Shown: positions 42,916 to 52,422, counted from the stretch's first letter. The stretch is DNA of 64,000 nucleotides from Chloroflexales bacterium ZM16-3 (GCA_004138175.2 RYFE02000009.1:107809-171808); one strand, 5' to 3'. Numbers and translations are program-made. The notes: generated by a model not told the origin, from the letters alone.

Positions 42916-44011
42916 CTGCCCCCTTTTCCCCCGCCGGGATCTCGATACGAAAGCAGCTGCCGACGTCGGGTGTGCTTTCGACCTGTAGCGTGCCGCCGTG
43001 GCCATTGATGATCCGCCGGCAGATCGCCAGGCCAAGCCCGGTGCCGTCGGGGCTTGTGGTAAAGAAAGGCTCGAAGATCTGCTGGTGCAGCTCGGGGGCA
43101 ATGCCCACGCCGCTGTCACGGACGCGGATGATCAGGCAGTCCCGGCCTGCCGCATCCAGCCCCCGTCCGCTCTCCAGGCGCAGCAGGCCACCCTGCGGCA
43201 TCGCCCGCTGCGCGTTAAAGATCAGGTTGATCAGCACCTGGGTGATCTCGTCGGCCCGCCCGGCGACCACCGGCAGGTCTGATGACAGATCACGCTCGAT
43301 CTGGATAGATCGGCGCGAGAGGCTGTTCTCGGTAAGAGTCAGCACGCGCTCGATCAGACCGTTCACGTCTAGGCTGGTGGTCTCCAGCGCGGGGCGGTAG
43401 AGATCGAGCAGCTGGCGCAGGGTGTAGCCCACCCGCTGGATCTCCTCGCGGGCCAGGCGCAGGTAGCGCGCCCGCTCGGTCTCCTCATTGACCCGCCCAG
43501 CCAAGTGTAGGCAGCTCTCGATCGCCTGGAGCGGTGTGTTCACCTCGTGGGCCACCATAGCCGCCAGCCGGCCCGTAGCCGCGAAGCGCTCTTGCTCAAC
43601 CATCTGAGCCTCAAGGTGCATCTGCTCCGTCGTCAGCAGCGCCAGCCTGCGAGCCCCGTCAGGCTGCTGGACAGGCGAGATTCGTACCTCCAGGTGGCGT
43701 GTCGTGTCTCCCTGCGTCACCACCAGCGGGCCTGTCTGCACCTCGCCACTCGCCAGCGCCCGCCGGGCCAGATCCATCAGCGGCGCGCCCTGCGGCCCAT
43801 AGATCTCAACATCCGTGTGCCCCACCGCGTCACGCCCGCCGAGCAGCAATCCGGGGCTGTAGACCGCTACGTAACGCAGCGATTCATCAAGTTCAGCCAC
43901 GGTCACGGAAGAGCCCTCCAGCGCGGCGATCATGGTTCTGGCTATCACATCGGGGTTGTCGATCACGTCACGCATCTCCGGGCACTGGCCTAATTGTATT
44001 TTCTGGCTCAC
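42899..44011 (-). CDS. Soluble sensor histidine kinase (PAS-type input)
   Basis: A 370-residue protein with no membrane segment. Residues 1-130 form a PAS-like sensor region (VYSPGLLLGGRDAVGHTDVEIYG, TRHLEVRISPVQQPDG). The H box is MVAHEVNTPLQAIESCL, the N box LINLIFNAQRAMP, the G1 box RDSGVGIAPE, and G2 GTGLGLAICRRIINGHGG. Start GTG 44011 gives the longest frame; internal ATG/GTG starts (around residues 13-18) are possible, as GGAG lies nearby. No response regulator gene is adjacent, making it an orphan; the receiver-fused CpaE at 1666 is one conceivable target but there is no evidence. Its C-terminal codons form part of a palindrome. Confidence 0.88.
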   Translation of the reverse strand: MSQKIQLGQCPEMRDVIDNPDVIARTMIAALEGSSVTVAELDESLRYVAVYSPGLLLGGRDAVGHTDVEIYGPQGAPLMDLARRALASGEVQTGPLVVTQGDTTRHLEVRISPVQQPDGARRLALLTTEQMHLEAQMVEQERFAATGRLAAMVAHEVNTPLQAIESCLHLAGRVNEETERARYLRLAREEIQRVGYTLRQLLDLYRPALETTSLDVNGLIERVLTLTENSLSRRSIQIERDLSSDLPVVAGRADEITQVLINLIFNAQRAMPQGGLLRLESGRGLDAAGRDCLIIRVRDSGVGIAPELHQQIFEPFFTTSPDGTGLGLAICRRIINGHGGTLQVESTPDVGSCFRIEIPAGEKGAGSGMA

Positions 44012-44118
44012 CCGCGTGGCACAGGCTAGGGTCTACTATCGTAACACATCTAGGGCACCGGGTAGGCATATAATTGCTGGCACATACGCGCTATCGACAA
44101 GGCATAGGAGGATCAATC

Positions 44119-45009
44119 ATGCGCTACGACGTCGTCGGCCTGGGGACGGCCTCGCACGATCTGATTGGGGTGGCCGACATGGAACCGCTGCTCGGGAGAA
44201 AACAGCCGGTCGCCCAATGGATCGAGTCCGGGGGCGGGCCGGTGCCGACCGCCCTGGTGGTCCTTGCCCGCCTCGGTGCGCGCACATGCATGGTCGGCGC
44301 GGTGGGTGATGACGCCTACGGCGCGCGGATCATCGCCGACCTGGCGGCCGAGGGGGTCGATACGGCCGGCATGCAGGTGCGCCCTGGCGGATCGCATGTT
44401 GCCTTCGTCCTAGCTGAGCCGGGCAGCGACCGGCGCTCGGTCTGGTTCCGCACCGATCCGGCAGTGCTGGCGGCGGTACATGTCGAGCGCGACCTGATCA
44501 CCGCCGGGCGCGCCCTTCACCTCGACACCTACACCGGCGAGGCCGGGCTCCAGGCGGCCCGCTGGGCGCGCGAGGCCGGCATCCCGGTGATGATCGACGC
44601 CGAGCGGGTGCGCGCGTATACGATGGAGCTGCTGCCTCTCTGCACATGGCTGGTGGTCTCGGCCAACTTCGGGCGAGCCGTCACCGGCGAGGCCGACCCC
44701 GAGGCTGCCGCCATCGCTCTGCGGGCGCGCTACGACGCCATGATTGTCGTCACCGCTGGCGAGCGCGGCAGCTGGTGCGCCACAGGCGACGAGTGCTTCC
44801 ACACCTCGGCTTTCCCGACGCAGCCCCTGGACACGACCGGCTGCGGGGATGTCTTCCACGGCGGGCTGCTCTTCGCCCTGCTGCGGGGCGACCCGCCGCG
44901 CCAGGCGCTGCGCCTCGCCAGCGCCGTGGCCGCCCTCAAGACACGGGCCTACGGCGGGCGGGCCGGCATCCCCACCCTGGAGGCGGTGGAGGCATGGATG
45001 CGCGCGTAG
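44119..45009 (+). CDS. PfkB-family sugar/nucleoside kinase
   Basis: A 296-residue ribokinase-like enzyme. VVGLGTASHDLIGV starts the fold; IESGGGPVPTALVVLARLGARTCMVGAVGDDAYG is the N-terminal PfkB signature. The C-terminal signature DTTGCGDVFHGGLLFALLRG (about residues 239-258) contains the catalytic Asp in GCGD. The substrate cannot be read from sequence; the subgroup resembles kinases for ribose-like sugars or nucleosides in Chloroflexota. GGAGG lies 9 bases before the ATG. It is divergent from the histidine kinase, and a short palindrome follows the stop. Confidence 0.88.
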   Translation: MRYDVVGLGTASHDLIGVADMEPLLGRKQPVAQWIESGGGPVPTALVVLARLGARTCMVGAVGDDAYGARIIADLAAEGVDTAGMQVRPGGSHVAFVLAEPGSDRRSVWFRTDPAVLAAVHVERDLITAGRALHLDTYTGEAGLQAARWAREAGIPVMIDAERVRAYTMELLPLCTWLVVSANFGRAVTGEADPEAAAIALRARYDAMIVVTAGERGSWCATGDECFHTSAFPTQPLDTTGCGDVFHGGLLFALLRGDPPRQALRLASAVAALKTRAYGGRAGIPTLEAVEAWMRA

Positions 45010-45033
45010 GGACGTAGCGCGCTGCGTCCCTAC
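45006..45033. repeat. Short palindrome of the GTAGGGACG family
   Basis: GTAGGGACG / CGTCCCTAC arms with an AGCGCGCT centre (one mismatch overall), starting within the PfkB gene's stop region and ending 12 bases before the rodA stop. Confidence 0.75.
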
Positions 45034-45044
45034 GGGTGCGTCAA

Positions 45045-46169
45045 TTAAAACGCCAATCGCTTCCGGTGCAGAGCGATGCTCTGGAGCATGCCGACCCCGG
45101 CCAGGATGGTGATCATAAAGCTGCCGCCGGCCGAGATGAACGGCAGGGGCAGTCCCGTCACCGGCAGGATGCTTAGGTTCATGCCGATATTGATCAGCAC
45201 ATGGGAGAAGATCAGGGCGAAGATGCCGAGGGACAGCAGCCTGCCGAAGAGATCGCGTGACTGACCGGCGATCTTGAGCGACTGCCAGAGCAGTAGCCCC
45301 TCGAAGGTGATCAGCACCAACGCCCCCAGGAAGCCCAGTTCCTCACCAACCACTGCGAAGATGAAGTCGGTGTGCTGAACGGGCACATAGTTGCCCTGGC
45401 TGAACAGGCCATGGGTAAGTCCGGCGCCAACCCAGCCCCCAGCACTGATCGCGCTCAGCGCCTGGATGACATTGTAGCCAGCGTTCGGGTCCACCTTGCT
45501 CATATCTGTCAGCAGATAATAGAAGGTGAGCAGACGCACCCGCTGGTAGTCATCGAGCACATGCTCCCATCCAAGATAGCCCACCGGCACGGCCAGAATA
45601 GCCAGGAGCAGCAGCAGCTGCCAGCGAATTCCTGCCCCCCATGCCATCACCAGCCAGATCATGCCGTAGACCATCGCCGAGCCGAGGTCGGGCTGGAGCA
45701 GCACGAGCAGCATTGGGGCAATGGCGATCAGCAGGCCGCCGAGCTGCACAAGCCAGCTAGCGCGGCTCTCCTCATAGCGGCCCCAGTAGGCCGCGAGGGC
45801 CAGCACCAGCACCAGCTTGCCAACCTCGGATGGCTGGAAGGTGCGCTCGCCGAAGGCGATCCAGCTCTGGGCACCCTCGCTCACCAGGCCAATCACCAGC
45901 ACCGCCGCCAGCAGGCCGACCATGGCGATATAGATCGGTCGGGCTAGGCTGGAGAGCAGCCGGTAGTCGAAGAGCGTCATTGTTAGCATCACCACCAGGC
46001 CGATGATGATGTAGACAATCTGGCGTGGGAAAATCGTGCGCAGGGGCGCGCCGTTTACCGTCACGGCGGTGAGCGTGGCGCTGTAGAGAGCCACCACTCC
46101 GATGATCAGCAGCACGGCGACGCAGACGAGCAGCGGCCAGTTGTAGTCGCGCCAGCGACGTAATTCCAT
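45045..46169 (-). CDS. rodA: RodA-type peptidoglycan glycosyltransferase (SEDS family)
   Basis: A 374-residue membrane protein with about ten transmembrane helices. Family landmarks: N-terminal RDYNWPLLVCVAVLLIIGVVALYSAT, WIAFGERTFQPSEVGKLVLVLALA (the conserved QPSE), GMIWLVMAWGAG, QHTDFIFAVVGEELGFLGALVLI (conserved TDFIFAxxxEE) and LPFISAGGSFM near the C-terminus. RodA polymerises lipid II glycans during cell elongation together with a class B PBP, which is not adjacent. Rod-shape maintenance suits filamentous cells. It is the last gene of a minus-strand run, preceded by ndk and a heptad array. Confidence 0.9.
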   Translation of the reverse strand: MELRRWRDYNWPLLVCVAVLLIIGVVALYSATLTAVTVNGAPLRTIFPRQIVYIIIGLVVMLTMTLFDYRLLSSLARPIYIAMVGLLAAVLVIGLVSEGAQSWIAFGERTFQPSEVGKLVLVLALAAYWGRYEESRASWLVQLGGLLIAIAPMLLVLLQPDLGSAMVYGMIWLVMAWGAGIRWQLLLLLAILAVPVGYLGWEHVLDDYQRVRLLTFYYLLTDMSKVDPNAGYNVIQALSAISAGGWVGAGLTHGLFSQGNYVPVQHTDFIFAVVGEELGFLGALVLITFEGLLLWQSLKIAGQSRDLFGRLLSLGIFALIFSHVLINIGMNLSILPVTGLPLPFISAGGSFMITILAGVGMLQSIALHRKRLAF

Positions 46170-46171
46170 AG

Positions 46172-46253
46172 GGAGTGCTGAGTATGAGTGCTAAGTATTA
46201 AGTGCTGAGTGCTGAGTGAGAGTCTCAGCACTCAACACTCAACGCTCAACGCT
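46172..46253. repeat. Heptad hairpin array (AGTGCTG/AACACTC)
   Basis: Left array 46173-46218 (GAGTGCT, GAGTATG, AGTGCTA, AGTGCTG) and right array 46224-46253 (CAGCACT, CAACACT, CAACGCT), nearly complementary with a short loop. It fills the gap between ndk and rodA exactly. Confidence 0.9.
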
Positions 46254-46707
46254 ACTCGTAGATCCAGGCATCGGTGGCGCGGCCCCAGTCGGCGATCAGC
46301 TCAGCGGCGCTAAAGAAGATCGCCGTCTCGCGCTCGCCGCTCTCGGGCGAGTCCGAGGCGTGGATCAAGTTGCGGCCGATCTCCACGCCGAAGTCGCCAC
46401 GGATGGTGCCGGGGGCAGCCTTGGCCGGGTTTGTCGCGCCCACCATTGTGCGAATCATCTCAACAGTGCCAGCCTTGCCTGCCACCACGAGCACCACCAC
46501 CGGAGCCGAGGTGATGTAGCTGACCAGCCCGTTAAAGAAGGGCTTCCCTTCGTGCTCGCCGTAGTGCTTGCGGGCCAGAGACTCATCGACCTGCATGAGC
46601 TTGAGACCCTGAATCTTCAGGCCGCGCTGCTCGATCCGGCTGATGATCGGGCCGATGAGGCCACGCTGTACGGCGTCGGGCTTGAGGATAATCAGTGCGC
46701 GTTCCAT
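46252..46707 (-). CDS. ndk: Nucleoside diphosphate kinase
   Basis: A 151-residue enzyme that balances NTP pools by transferring the gamma phosphate through a phosphohistidine. MERALIILKPDAVQRGLIGPIISRIE opens the fold, with REHYGEHEGKPFFNGLVSYITS-type features and GATNPAKAAPGTIRGDFG. The catalytic His lies in GRNLIHASDSPESGERE. ATG 46707 is right; upstream in-frame sequence to 46773 is heptad-array DNA. It is flanked on both sides by heptad arrays and lies between the roadblock protein and rodA. Confidence 0.95.
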   Translation of the reverse strand: MERALIILKPDAVQRGLIGPIISRIEQRGLKIQGLKLMQVDESLARKHYGEHEGKPFFNGLVSYITSAPVVVLVVAGKAGTVEMIRTMVGATNPAKAAPGTIRGDFGVEIGRNLIHASDSPESGERETAIFFSAAELIADWGRATDAWIYE

Positions 46708-46719
46708 ATGGATCCCTTC

Positions 46720-46862
46720 GAATTGCAAATTGCAGATTGTAGATTGCAGACGCCAGGGCGCAGTATACCACAAGCGATCAGGTGCCCCGAAGATGAAATT
46801 GGCGCTGGCACGCCCCGTGCGCCAGCGCCAATCTGCAATCTACAATTTGCAATCTGCGATCT
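46720..46862. repeat. GCAGATT arrays flanking an inverted repeat (ndk upstream region)
   Basis: GATTGCAAATTGCAGATTGTAGATTGCAG-like heptads at about 46722-46752 and complementary units at 46831-46860. Between them lies a 46799-46831 inverted repeat, TTGGCGCTGGC / GCCAGCGCCAA, with a 10-base loop. The nested structure covers the entire gap between ndk and the roadblock gene. Confidence 0.85.
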
Positions 46863-47247
46863 AGATCGGCACCGCCTCGCTGATTCGTTTGGCGGCGCGG
46901 CGCATCTCCATCTTCACCAGCCCGAAGTTTACGATACGCTGGGTGATCACCACCAGGATCAGCTCTTTGGCCTCAAGGAGCAGAATAGACCCATCCTTCG
47001 CATCGATGATCGAGTCTACGAGCGTTCCCACGCCGATCCGCTTTGTCGCCTTATCGATCTCGCCAAAGACCGCTGCCGACATCGCCCCAAGGATCTCGGC
47101 GTCTTCCTCATCGAGCAGGGTGCTCGCGACCACAAGGCCATCTTTACCGACCAGGAGGCTCCCGATCACCCCATCGACACGGATTAGGTCTTCAACGATT
47201 CGACGCATAAGCTGACCTTTCGTTATTTCCACAGGCGCATTCATCAT
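46861..47247 (-). CDS. Roadblock/LC7 domain protein (MglB-like)
   Basis: A 128-residue single-domain protein. The core IVEDLIRVDGVIGSLLVGKDGLVVASTLLDEEDAEILGAMSAAVFGEIDKATKRIG is a Roadblock/LC7 fold (longin-like), the family of GTPase-activating or scaffolding partners of small GTPases such as MglA. No MglA-like GTPase gene is in this window. It lies directly downstream of the 1675-residue TPR protein (43-base gap), strongly suggesting a functional pair. Start MM at 47247/47244 with GTGGAG upstream. Confidence 0.8.
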   Translation of the reverse strand: MMNAPVEITKGQLMRRIVEDLIRVDGVIGSLLVGKDGLVVASTLLDEEDAEILGAMSAAVFGEIDKATKRIGVGTLVDSIIDAKDGSILLLEAKELILVVITQRIVNFGLVKMEMRRAAKRISEAVPI

Positions 47248-47290
47248 GTGTACTCCACGTTGTTCGCCGAGCGAATGTGCCGGCAGATGT

Positions 47291-50200
47291 CTAGCCGCCA
47301 AAGGTATGGTTGTACGCAGCAATCGCATCCCGCAGGCGGCCCTGCTTCGAGAAGGCGTCGCCAAGCACGCGGTAGAGCTGGTTTTCGGTCGCCTTGTCGT
47401 CCACCGTACCGATAAGCTCCTGTACCTCCTCAGCGATCTCATCGAGCGCCTGCGCATTCCGAATGAGATACTTGTAGCTATACGCCATGAGATCAGCCCT
47501 ACCTGTCTGCGCGCAGAGTCGGGCCAGCGACATCGCCATCCCGTAGTTATCTGGCTCGACCTCCATCTGCGTCAGGTACTCATCCAGGTTCTCGTCGCCG
47601 GTAGGCATGAAGGAGCCGAAGTTCTGGCGCGACACTGGGCGCGCTATCGGGCCAGTTCGGCCATAGTCGCGACGACCGATTCGGTCGCTGCCTGCACGAG
47701 AGGCCGCCTCACGTCGCGCATAGAGATCCTCGCGTGCGCCGCTGGTGCGTTCTCGACGGGTGGAGCGGTCGTTATCATCGCGCGGGCGGGCGGGCGGGGC
47801 TTCCCTCCGGGCGGGTGGCGCTTCCCTCCGGGCGCTCTGACGCGCCTGCTCACGCTCGCTCCGTGGTGGGAGTACGACGCGGGCCGGCGAGTCGCTCTTC
47901 TCGCGAGGTGCCGGGGCCTTGGGTGCGGGGGGCGTCGCAGGCAGACTCGCTGCGGGAGCGGGTGCCGCTACAGGTGCTGGCATATCCCAGATATCATCTA
48001 GCTTATCTAGCGGCTCCGGCGTGAAGGTTGAGTCCTCTACGGGCGGCGGCGGCGGCGGCTCCTCGACGCGGGGGGCCGTGCGAACCGCTTTCTCAATCGG
48101 GCGCTCCTCTGCCACATCAAAGCTAAACGGGTCGTCGGCAGTATCGACGGGGGGCTCGGGGGCGATCTCCGCCACGCTGAGCGCCGCGATCTCCTCGGGC
48201 GACAGCCCAAGCTCTTCCAGCGAGAATGGCATCAGCTCCGGCTCTGCCTCTGGCGACGCAGCCGCAGGGGGCTCCTGCTCTGGCACGCCGTTTAGCAGCG
48301 CGATCTCCTCGGGCGACAGCCCGAGCTCTTCCAGCGAGAATGGCTTCAGCTCCGGCTCTGCCTCTGGTGTTGCAGCTGCGGGGGGCTCCTGCTCTATTGG
48401 GCCATTCAGCAGTGCGATCTCCTCGGGCGACAGCCCGAGCTCTTCCAGCGAGAATGGTTTCAGCTCCGGCTCTGCCGACGCTGCGGGCGATGGCACATCC
48501 TCAGACAGGCCGAGATTTGCGATCTCGTCGGGGGACAGGCCGAGATCTTCCAGGGAGAACGGCGTCAGCTCCTGCTCGGCTGGCGCAGGGGGCGGCGTAG
48601 GAGTGGGCGCAGGGGGTGGCGCAGGAGCTGACGGCACATCCTCAGAGAGGCCGAGGGCCGCGATCTCCTCCGGCGACAATCCCAACTCCTCTAGCGAGAA
48701 CGGCGTCAGCTCCGGCTCAACATCAGAGTCGGCGACGGAGAAGGCGGGGGGAGCGTCAACGGGTGCCTCAAAGTCGGCGATCTCCTCGTACTCCTCATCC
48801 GACTCAGTCTCTTCCATATCGATGACCTCATCACCGTCGCGGATCTCGATCCCGGCGCGGTGCAGGGTCCATCCAATCTCTTCGATCCGCTCAGCCTCAG
48901 TCTCTGGATCCTCCACCACGCCGATGATATCAGTCAGATCGACAAATCCCTGGCGTTGACCGAGGCTGATCAGCGTATCAAGGGCTTGGTCTCCCGTGAC
49001 AACCTTCGGCTCAGGCGTTGCGGCAGGCGATGACGCTGATCCGCTCGGCTTGCCGATGAACGTCTCCAGTTCGCCAAGGTCGAGGCCGGCTAGCTCATCA
49101 TCGGTCAGGTCGAGCTCACGGTTGTTCGCATAGGATGGTGGGCCTGATTCGATATCACCAAGGCCCAGGTCATCAAGAGAGAATGGCTCGACATCCGCTA
49201 CTGCATCGTCGATGGTCGGTGACTCTGATGTTGGCGTAGATTCTTCCGTGTCAAAGTCAAACTCATCAAATGAGAATGGCTCGACATCTGCTACACCACC
49301 ATCTGCTGAGGTGGTATCGATGCTGGCCGGTGTGTCGGCCATGTCAAAGTCAAACACATCAACATTGTCCATCGAAGCGTCGGGCTGAGACGTGGGCTCG
49401 GTAGAAGATGTCTGCTCTAGGCTCGCGATCTCGTCGGGGGACAGGCCGAGATCTTCGAGCGAGAACGGGGTAAGCTCTGGCTCTGCCTCCGGCTCTGGCT
49501 CTGTAGGCACAACGGGCTCGTCTGCCATTCCCAGTGTCGCAATCTCCTCCGGCGACAACCCCAGATCCTCCAGGGAGAACGGGGTAAGCTCTGGCTCTGC
49601 CTCCGGCTCTGGCTCTGTAGGCACAACGGGCTCGTCTGTCATGCCCAGTGTCGCAATCTCCTCCGGCGACAACCCCAGATCCTCCAGGGAGAACGGGGTA
49701 AGCTCTGGCTCTGCCTCCGGCTCCGCAGGCACGGGCACAAGGGGCTCGTCCACGCTGTTGAGCGCGGCGATCTCGTCGGGGGACAGGCCGAGATCTTCGA
49801 GCGAGAACGGGGTGAGTTCCGGCTCTGGTTCTGGCTCTGCCTCCGGCTCCGCAGGCACGGGCGTAACTAGCTCGTCCGCCGTGTTGAGCGCGGCGATCTC
49901 GTCGGGGGACAGGCCAAGATCATCGAGCGAGAACGGGGTGAGCTCTGGCTCCTCACCCTCAGACCAGCCTGGTACAATCGTATCGCCAGTGGACGCCGTA
50001 GCCGCATACTCGTCTGCCGCGCTCAGCGCGGCGATCTCATCGGGCGACAGCCCGAGATCCTCGAACGAGAACGGCGTCAGTTCGACCTCACCAGCCGCCT
50101 CAGTTACTTCGGGCGCATCAGGTGTAGGTGCGACACCCTCCTTCGGCAAGCGGAACCCACCAGCAAATCGATCCGAGTGGCTGCCATCGCTATCGTGTAG

Positions 50201-52318
50201 CAGCACATCGTCATTGTCATTTGAGAAGTAGGCGGCAGCCTCATCGTCATCAATCGAGACCGGCGGCAGGGGCGGCGGCTCCTCTTTGGGCAACTCACTG
50301 GCGCGCTGCTTCAGCTTCGAGAAGATCGAACCGCTCGGCGGATCGGCGCGGCTATCGGTGCGCAGGAAGTCGGTGCGCGGCTTAGAGGCGGGCTGCTGCC
50401 AGCTATAGCCGCCTGTCTCCGAGCTATCGTCAGGATCAAGCGGGGGCATGGGCAGATCGCGTGAGGGAGGAGACACCGGCCCATCATCAATTGAGAAGGG
50501 CTGGAGCGACGGCGGAAGCGACCCGCCGCCGGAGCCGTAGTCGTCGACTGCGCTGAGATCAAGATCATCGAGCGAGAAGGGCTGGAGCCCGCTCATATCG
50601 CTGTCGAACTCGTCGCCCTCGGCGGCCTCTGCATCATCGCTGGATGACCAATCGAACGGTGCGAGGCCAGCCATACTACTCGGCTGCTCATCACCTGCTG
50701 ATTCGGAATCGGGCTCATCAAACGAGAAGGGCTCAGGCGACTGCTCAGGCGTCTCAATCTCGGACGCCGCATTCAGCTGGGCAACCTCATCGAGCGAGAG
50801 TCCAAGATCATCCATGGAGAATGGGAGTATCTCGGGCTCGGCGGCCTCGGGCTCGGACGCGGCATCCAGCTGGGCTACCTCGTCCTCGGAGAGGCCCAGG
50901 TCGGCCAGGGAGAAGGGCGTCATCTCGGGCTCGGCGGCCTCAGGCTCGGACGCGGCATCCAGCTGGGCGACCTCGTCCTCGGAGAGGCCCAGGTCGGCCA
51001 GGGAGAAGGGCGTCATCTCGGGCTCGGCGGCCTCGGGCTCGGACGCGGCATCCAGCTGGGCGACCTCGTCCTCAGAGAGGCCCAGGTCGGCCAGAGAGAA
51101 GGGCGTCATCTCGGGCTCGGCGGCCTCGGGCTCGGACGCGGCATCCAGCTGGGCGACCTCATCCTCGGAGAGGCCCAGGTCGGCCAGAGAGAAGGGCGTC
51201 ATCTCGGGCTCGGCGGCCTCGGGCTCCGGCTCAGATCCTATAGGCTCAGACGCCTGCGAGGTGCCAGACAGGTCATCGAAGCTAAACGGCGTAATACCGC
51301 TCGACGAGTCGATATCAACGCCGCCGCTATCGCTGATCGGCGAGGAGAGGGCGAGCAAATTCGCTAAAAAGTCGTCGTTATCGTCGATGCGGGAGGGCGA
51401 GGAAGGGCGAGGTGTATCAACAGGCTCACCCCAGCCGCTGAGGAAATCGTCACCATCGCTAAGAGCGGGCGTGCTTGCAGCGATAGATGCCGCCATCTGC
51501 TCGTGCGCCTGGTGCTCCTGCTCCTGGCGGGCGCGCTGCTCCTGCCACGCCTGCTCATCCCACGAGCTGATATCGAGGTCCGGGGCGGAGAGATCAGGCA
51601 TCACCTCAAAGAGCGCGCGGGCCACATGCTGGTATGGCTCAAGCTGCTGAGCGAAGCGCCAGTAGGGCTCGCCGCTCGCATCGCCGGCGGCCTGACGGAT
51701 ATAGCCAAGGATGAGGTTCGCCTTCAGCACATCGGGGCGCTCGGCGAGGATCTCCTCACAGATCTCAGCGGCCGAGTCCGTCTGCCCATCCCGCCACAGC
51801 GACTCGGCGAGGCCAACCCGCGCATCGAAGCGCTCGGGGTACTCGTCGATCACGCTGCGGAACTCCTGGATCGCCTGGGGCAGCATATGGCCCTTGGCGT
51901 AGAGGCGGGCGAGGCCGGGGCGGCTGAGGCGAAGGGTGGCACCATCCGCTCCCCAGACATCGGTGTAGAGGCGTAGGAGCTGAGATCGCAGCTCGGGCAT
52001 ATCGGGGCGAACCTCAAGCGCCTGCTCAAACTCGCTCACAGCAAGATCGAGCCTGCTCTGCCGCTCGTAGGTGATGCCGAGGCCAACGTGGGCGGGGATA
52101 TTCTCCGGGTCAGAGTGTAGCACACGGCTAAACGCCGCCTCAGCCTGGTCGAACTGGCGTCCAGCCAGATACGCCTCGCCAAGAATGCGGTGGGCCTCGA
52201 GGTTCTCAGGGAAGTATTCGAGGATGTGCTGGGCCACACCGATCGCCTGCTCAACCTTGTTTACCTCAAGGAAGCTGCGGGCTTGATCATATGCGGCTTG
52301 CAGGCTCATTGTAGCCAT
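47291..52318 (-). CDS. Giant (1675-residue) TPR protein with repeated PFSLEDLGLS-type linear motifs
   Basis: Residues 1-270 hold TPR helix pairs (AAYDQARSFLEVNKVEQAIGV, then LGEAYLAGRQFDQAEAAFSRVLHSDPENIPAHVGLG). A vast acidic, disordered central region (about 280-1520) follows, carrying 16 full copies (and several degenerate ones) of the motif x-P-F-S-[LF]-[EDA]-[DE]-L-G-L-S-x-[DE]-E-[IV]-A. Four copies are identical 93-base tandem units (plus-strand 50860-51230). A Pro-rich/Arg-rich segment follows, then a C-terminal TPR unit (about 1580-1675). No membrane segment. It is the first gene of the minus-strand run and has its own promoter; the roadblock protein is immediately downstream. The repeated amphipathic motif looks like a multivalent docking peptide. 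Function unknown. Confidence 0.8.
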   Translation of the reverse strand: MATMSLQAAYDQARSFLEVNKVEQAIGVAQHILEYFPENLEAHRILGEAYLAGRQFDQAEAAFSRVLHSDPENIPAHVGLGITYERQSRLDLAVSEFEQALEVRPDMPELRSQLLRLYTDVWGADGATLRLSRPGLARLYAKGHMLPQAIQEFRSVIDEYPERFDARVGLAESLWRDGQTDSAAEICEEILAERPDVLKANLILGYIRQAAGDASGEPYWRFAQQLEPYQHVARALFEVMPDLSAPDLDISSWDEQAWQEQRARQEQEHQAHEQMAASIAASTPALSDGDDFLSGWGEPVDTPRPSSPSRIDDNDDFLANLLALSSPISDSGGVDIDSSSGITPFSFDDLSGTSQASEPIGSEPEPEAAEPEMTPFSLADLGLSEDEVAQLDAASEPEAAEPEMTPFSLADLGLSEDEVAQLDAASEPEAAEPEMTPFSLADLGLSEDEVAQLDAASEPEAAEPEMTPFSLADLGLSEDEVAQLDAASEPEAAEPEILPFSMDDLGLSLDEVAQLNAASEIETPEQSPEPFSFDEPDSESAGDEQPSSMAGLAPFDWSSSDDAEAAEGDEFDSDMSGLQPFSLDDLDLSAVDDYGSGGGSLPPSLQPFSIDDGPVSPPSRDLPMPPLDPDDSSETGGYSWQQPASKPRTDFLRTDSRADPPSGSIFSKLKQRASELPKEEPPPLPPVSIDDDEAAAYFSNDNDDVLLHDSDGSHSDRFAGGFRLPKEGVAPTPDAPEVTEAAGEVELTPFSFEDLGLSPDEIAALSAADEYAATASTGDTIVPGWSEGEEPELTPFSLDDLGLSPDEIAALNTADELVTPVPAEPEAEPEPEPELTPFSLEDLGLSPDEIAALNSVDEPLVPVPAEPEAEPELTPFSLEDLGLSPEEIATLGMTDEPVVPTEPEPEAEPELTPFSLEDLGLSPEEIATLGMADEPVVPTEPEPEAEPELTPFSLEDLGLSPDEIASLEQTSSTEPTSQPDASMDNVDVFDFDMADTPASIDTTSADGGVADVEPFSFDEFDFDTEESTPTSESPTIDDAVADVEPFSLDDLGLGDIESGPPSYANNRELDLTDDELAGLDLGELETFIGKPSGSASSPAATPEPKVVTGDQALDTLISLGQRQGFVDLTDIIGVVEDPETEAERIEEIGWTLHRAGIEIRDGDEVIDMEETESDEEYEEIADFEAPVDAPPAFSVADSDVEPELTPFSLEELGLSPEEIAALGLSEDVPSAPAPPPAPTPTPPPAPAEQELTPFSLEDLGLSPDEIANLGLSEDVPSPAASAEPELKPFSLEELGLSPEEIALLNGPIEQEPPAAATPEAEPELKPFSLEELGLSPEEIALLNGVPEQEPPAAASPEAEPELMPFSLEELGLSPEEIAALSVAEIAPEPPVDTADDPFSFDVAEERPIEKAVRTAPRVEEPPPPPPVEDSTFTPEPLDKLDDIWDMPAPVAAPAPAASLPATPPAPKAPAPREKSDSPARVVLPPRSEREQARQSARREAPPARREAPPARPRDDNDRSTRRERTSGAREDLYARREAASRAGSDRIGRRDYGRTGPIARPVSRQNFGSFMPTGDENLDEYLTQMEVEPDNYGMAMSLARLCAQTGRADLMAYSYKYLIRNAQALDEIAEEVQELIGTVDDKATENQLYRVLGDAFSKQGRLRDAIAAYNHTFGG

Positions 52319-52422
52319 CCTGGCTCCTCCTGCTGTCGCGTACAGAGCGGCGGGGGTGAGAAGAGTTTACAGTGCTGCGGGCGGTACGGAATGCACGCAG
52401 ATCCGCCCTACATAATGTGTAA

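Noticed and set aside
47919..51650. Three long Ser/Gly-rich plus-strand frames opposite the giant TPR gene
   Set aside because: They are the antisense of the PFSLEDLGLS repeats; no ribosome sites and no homology features.
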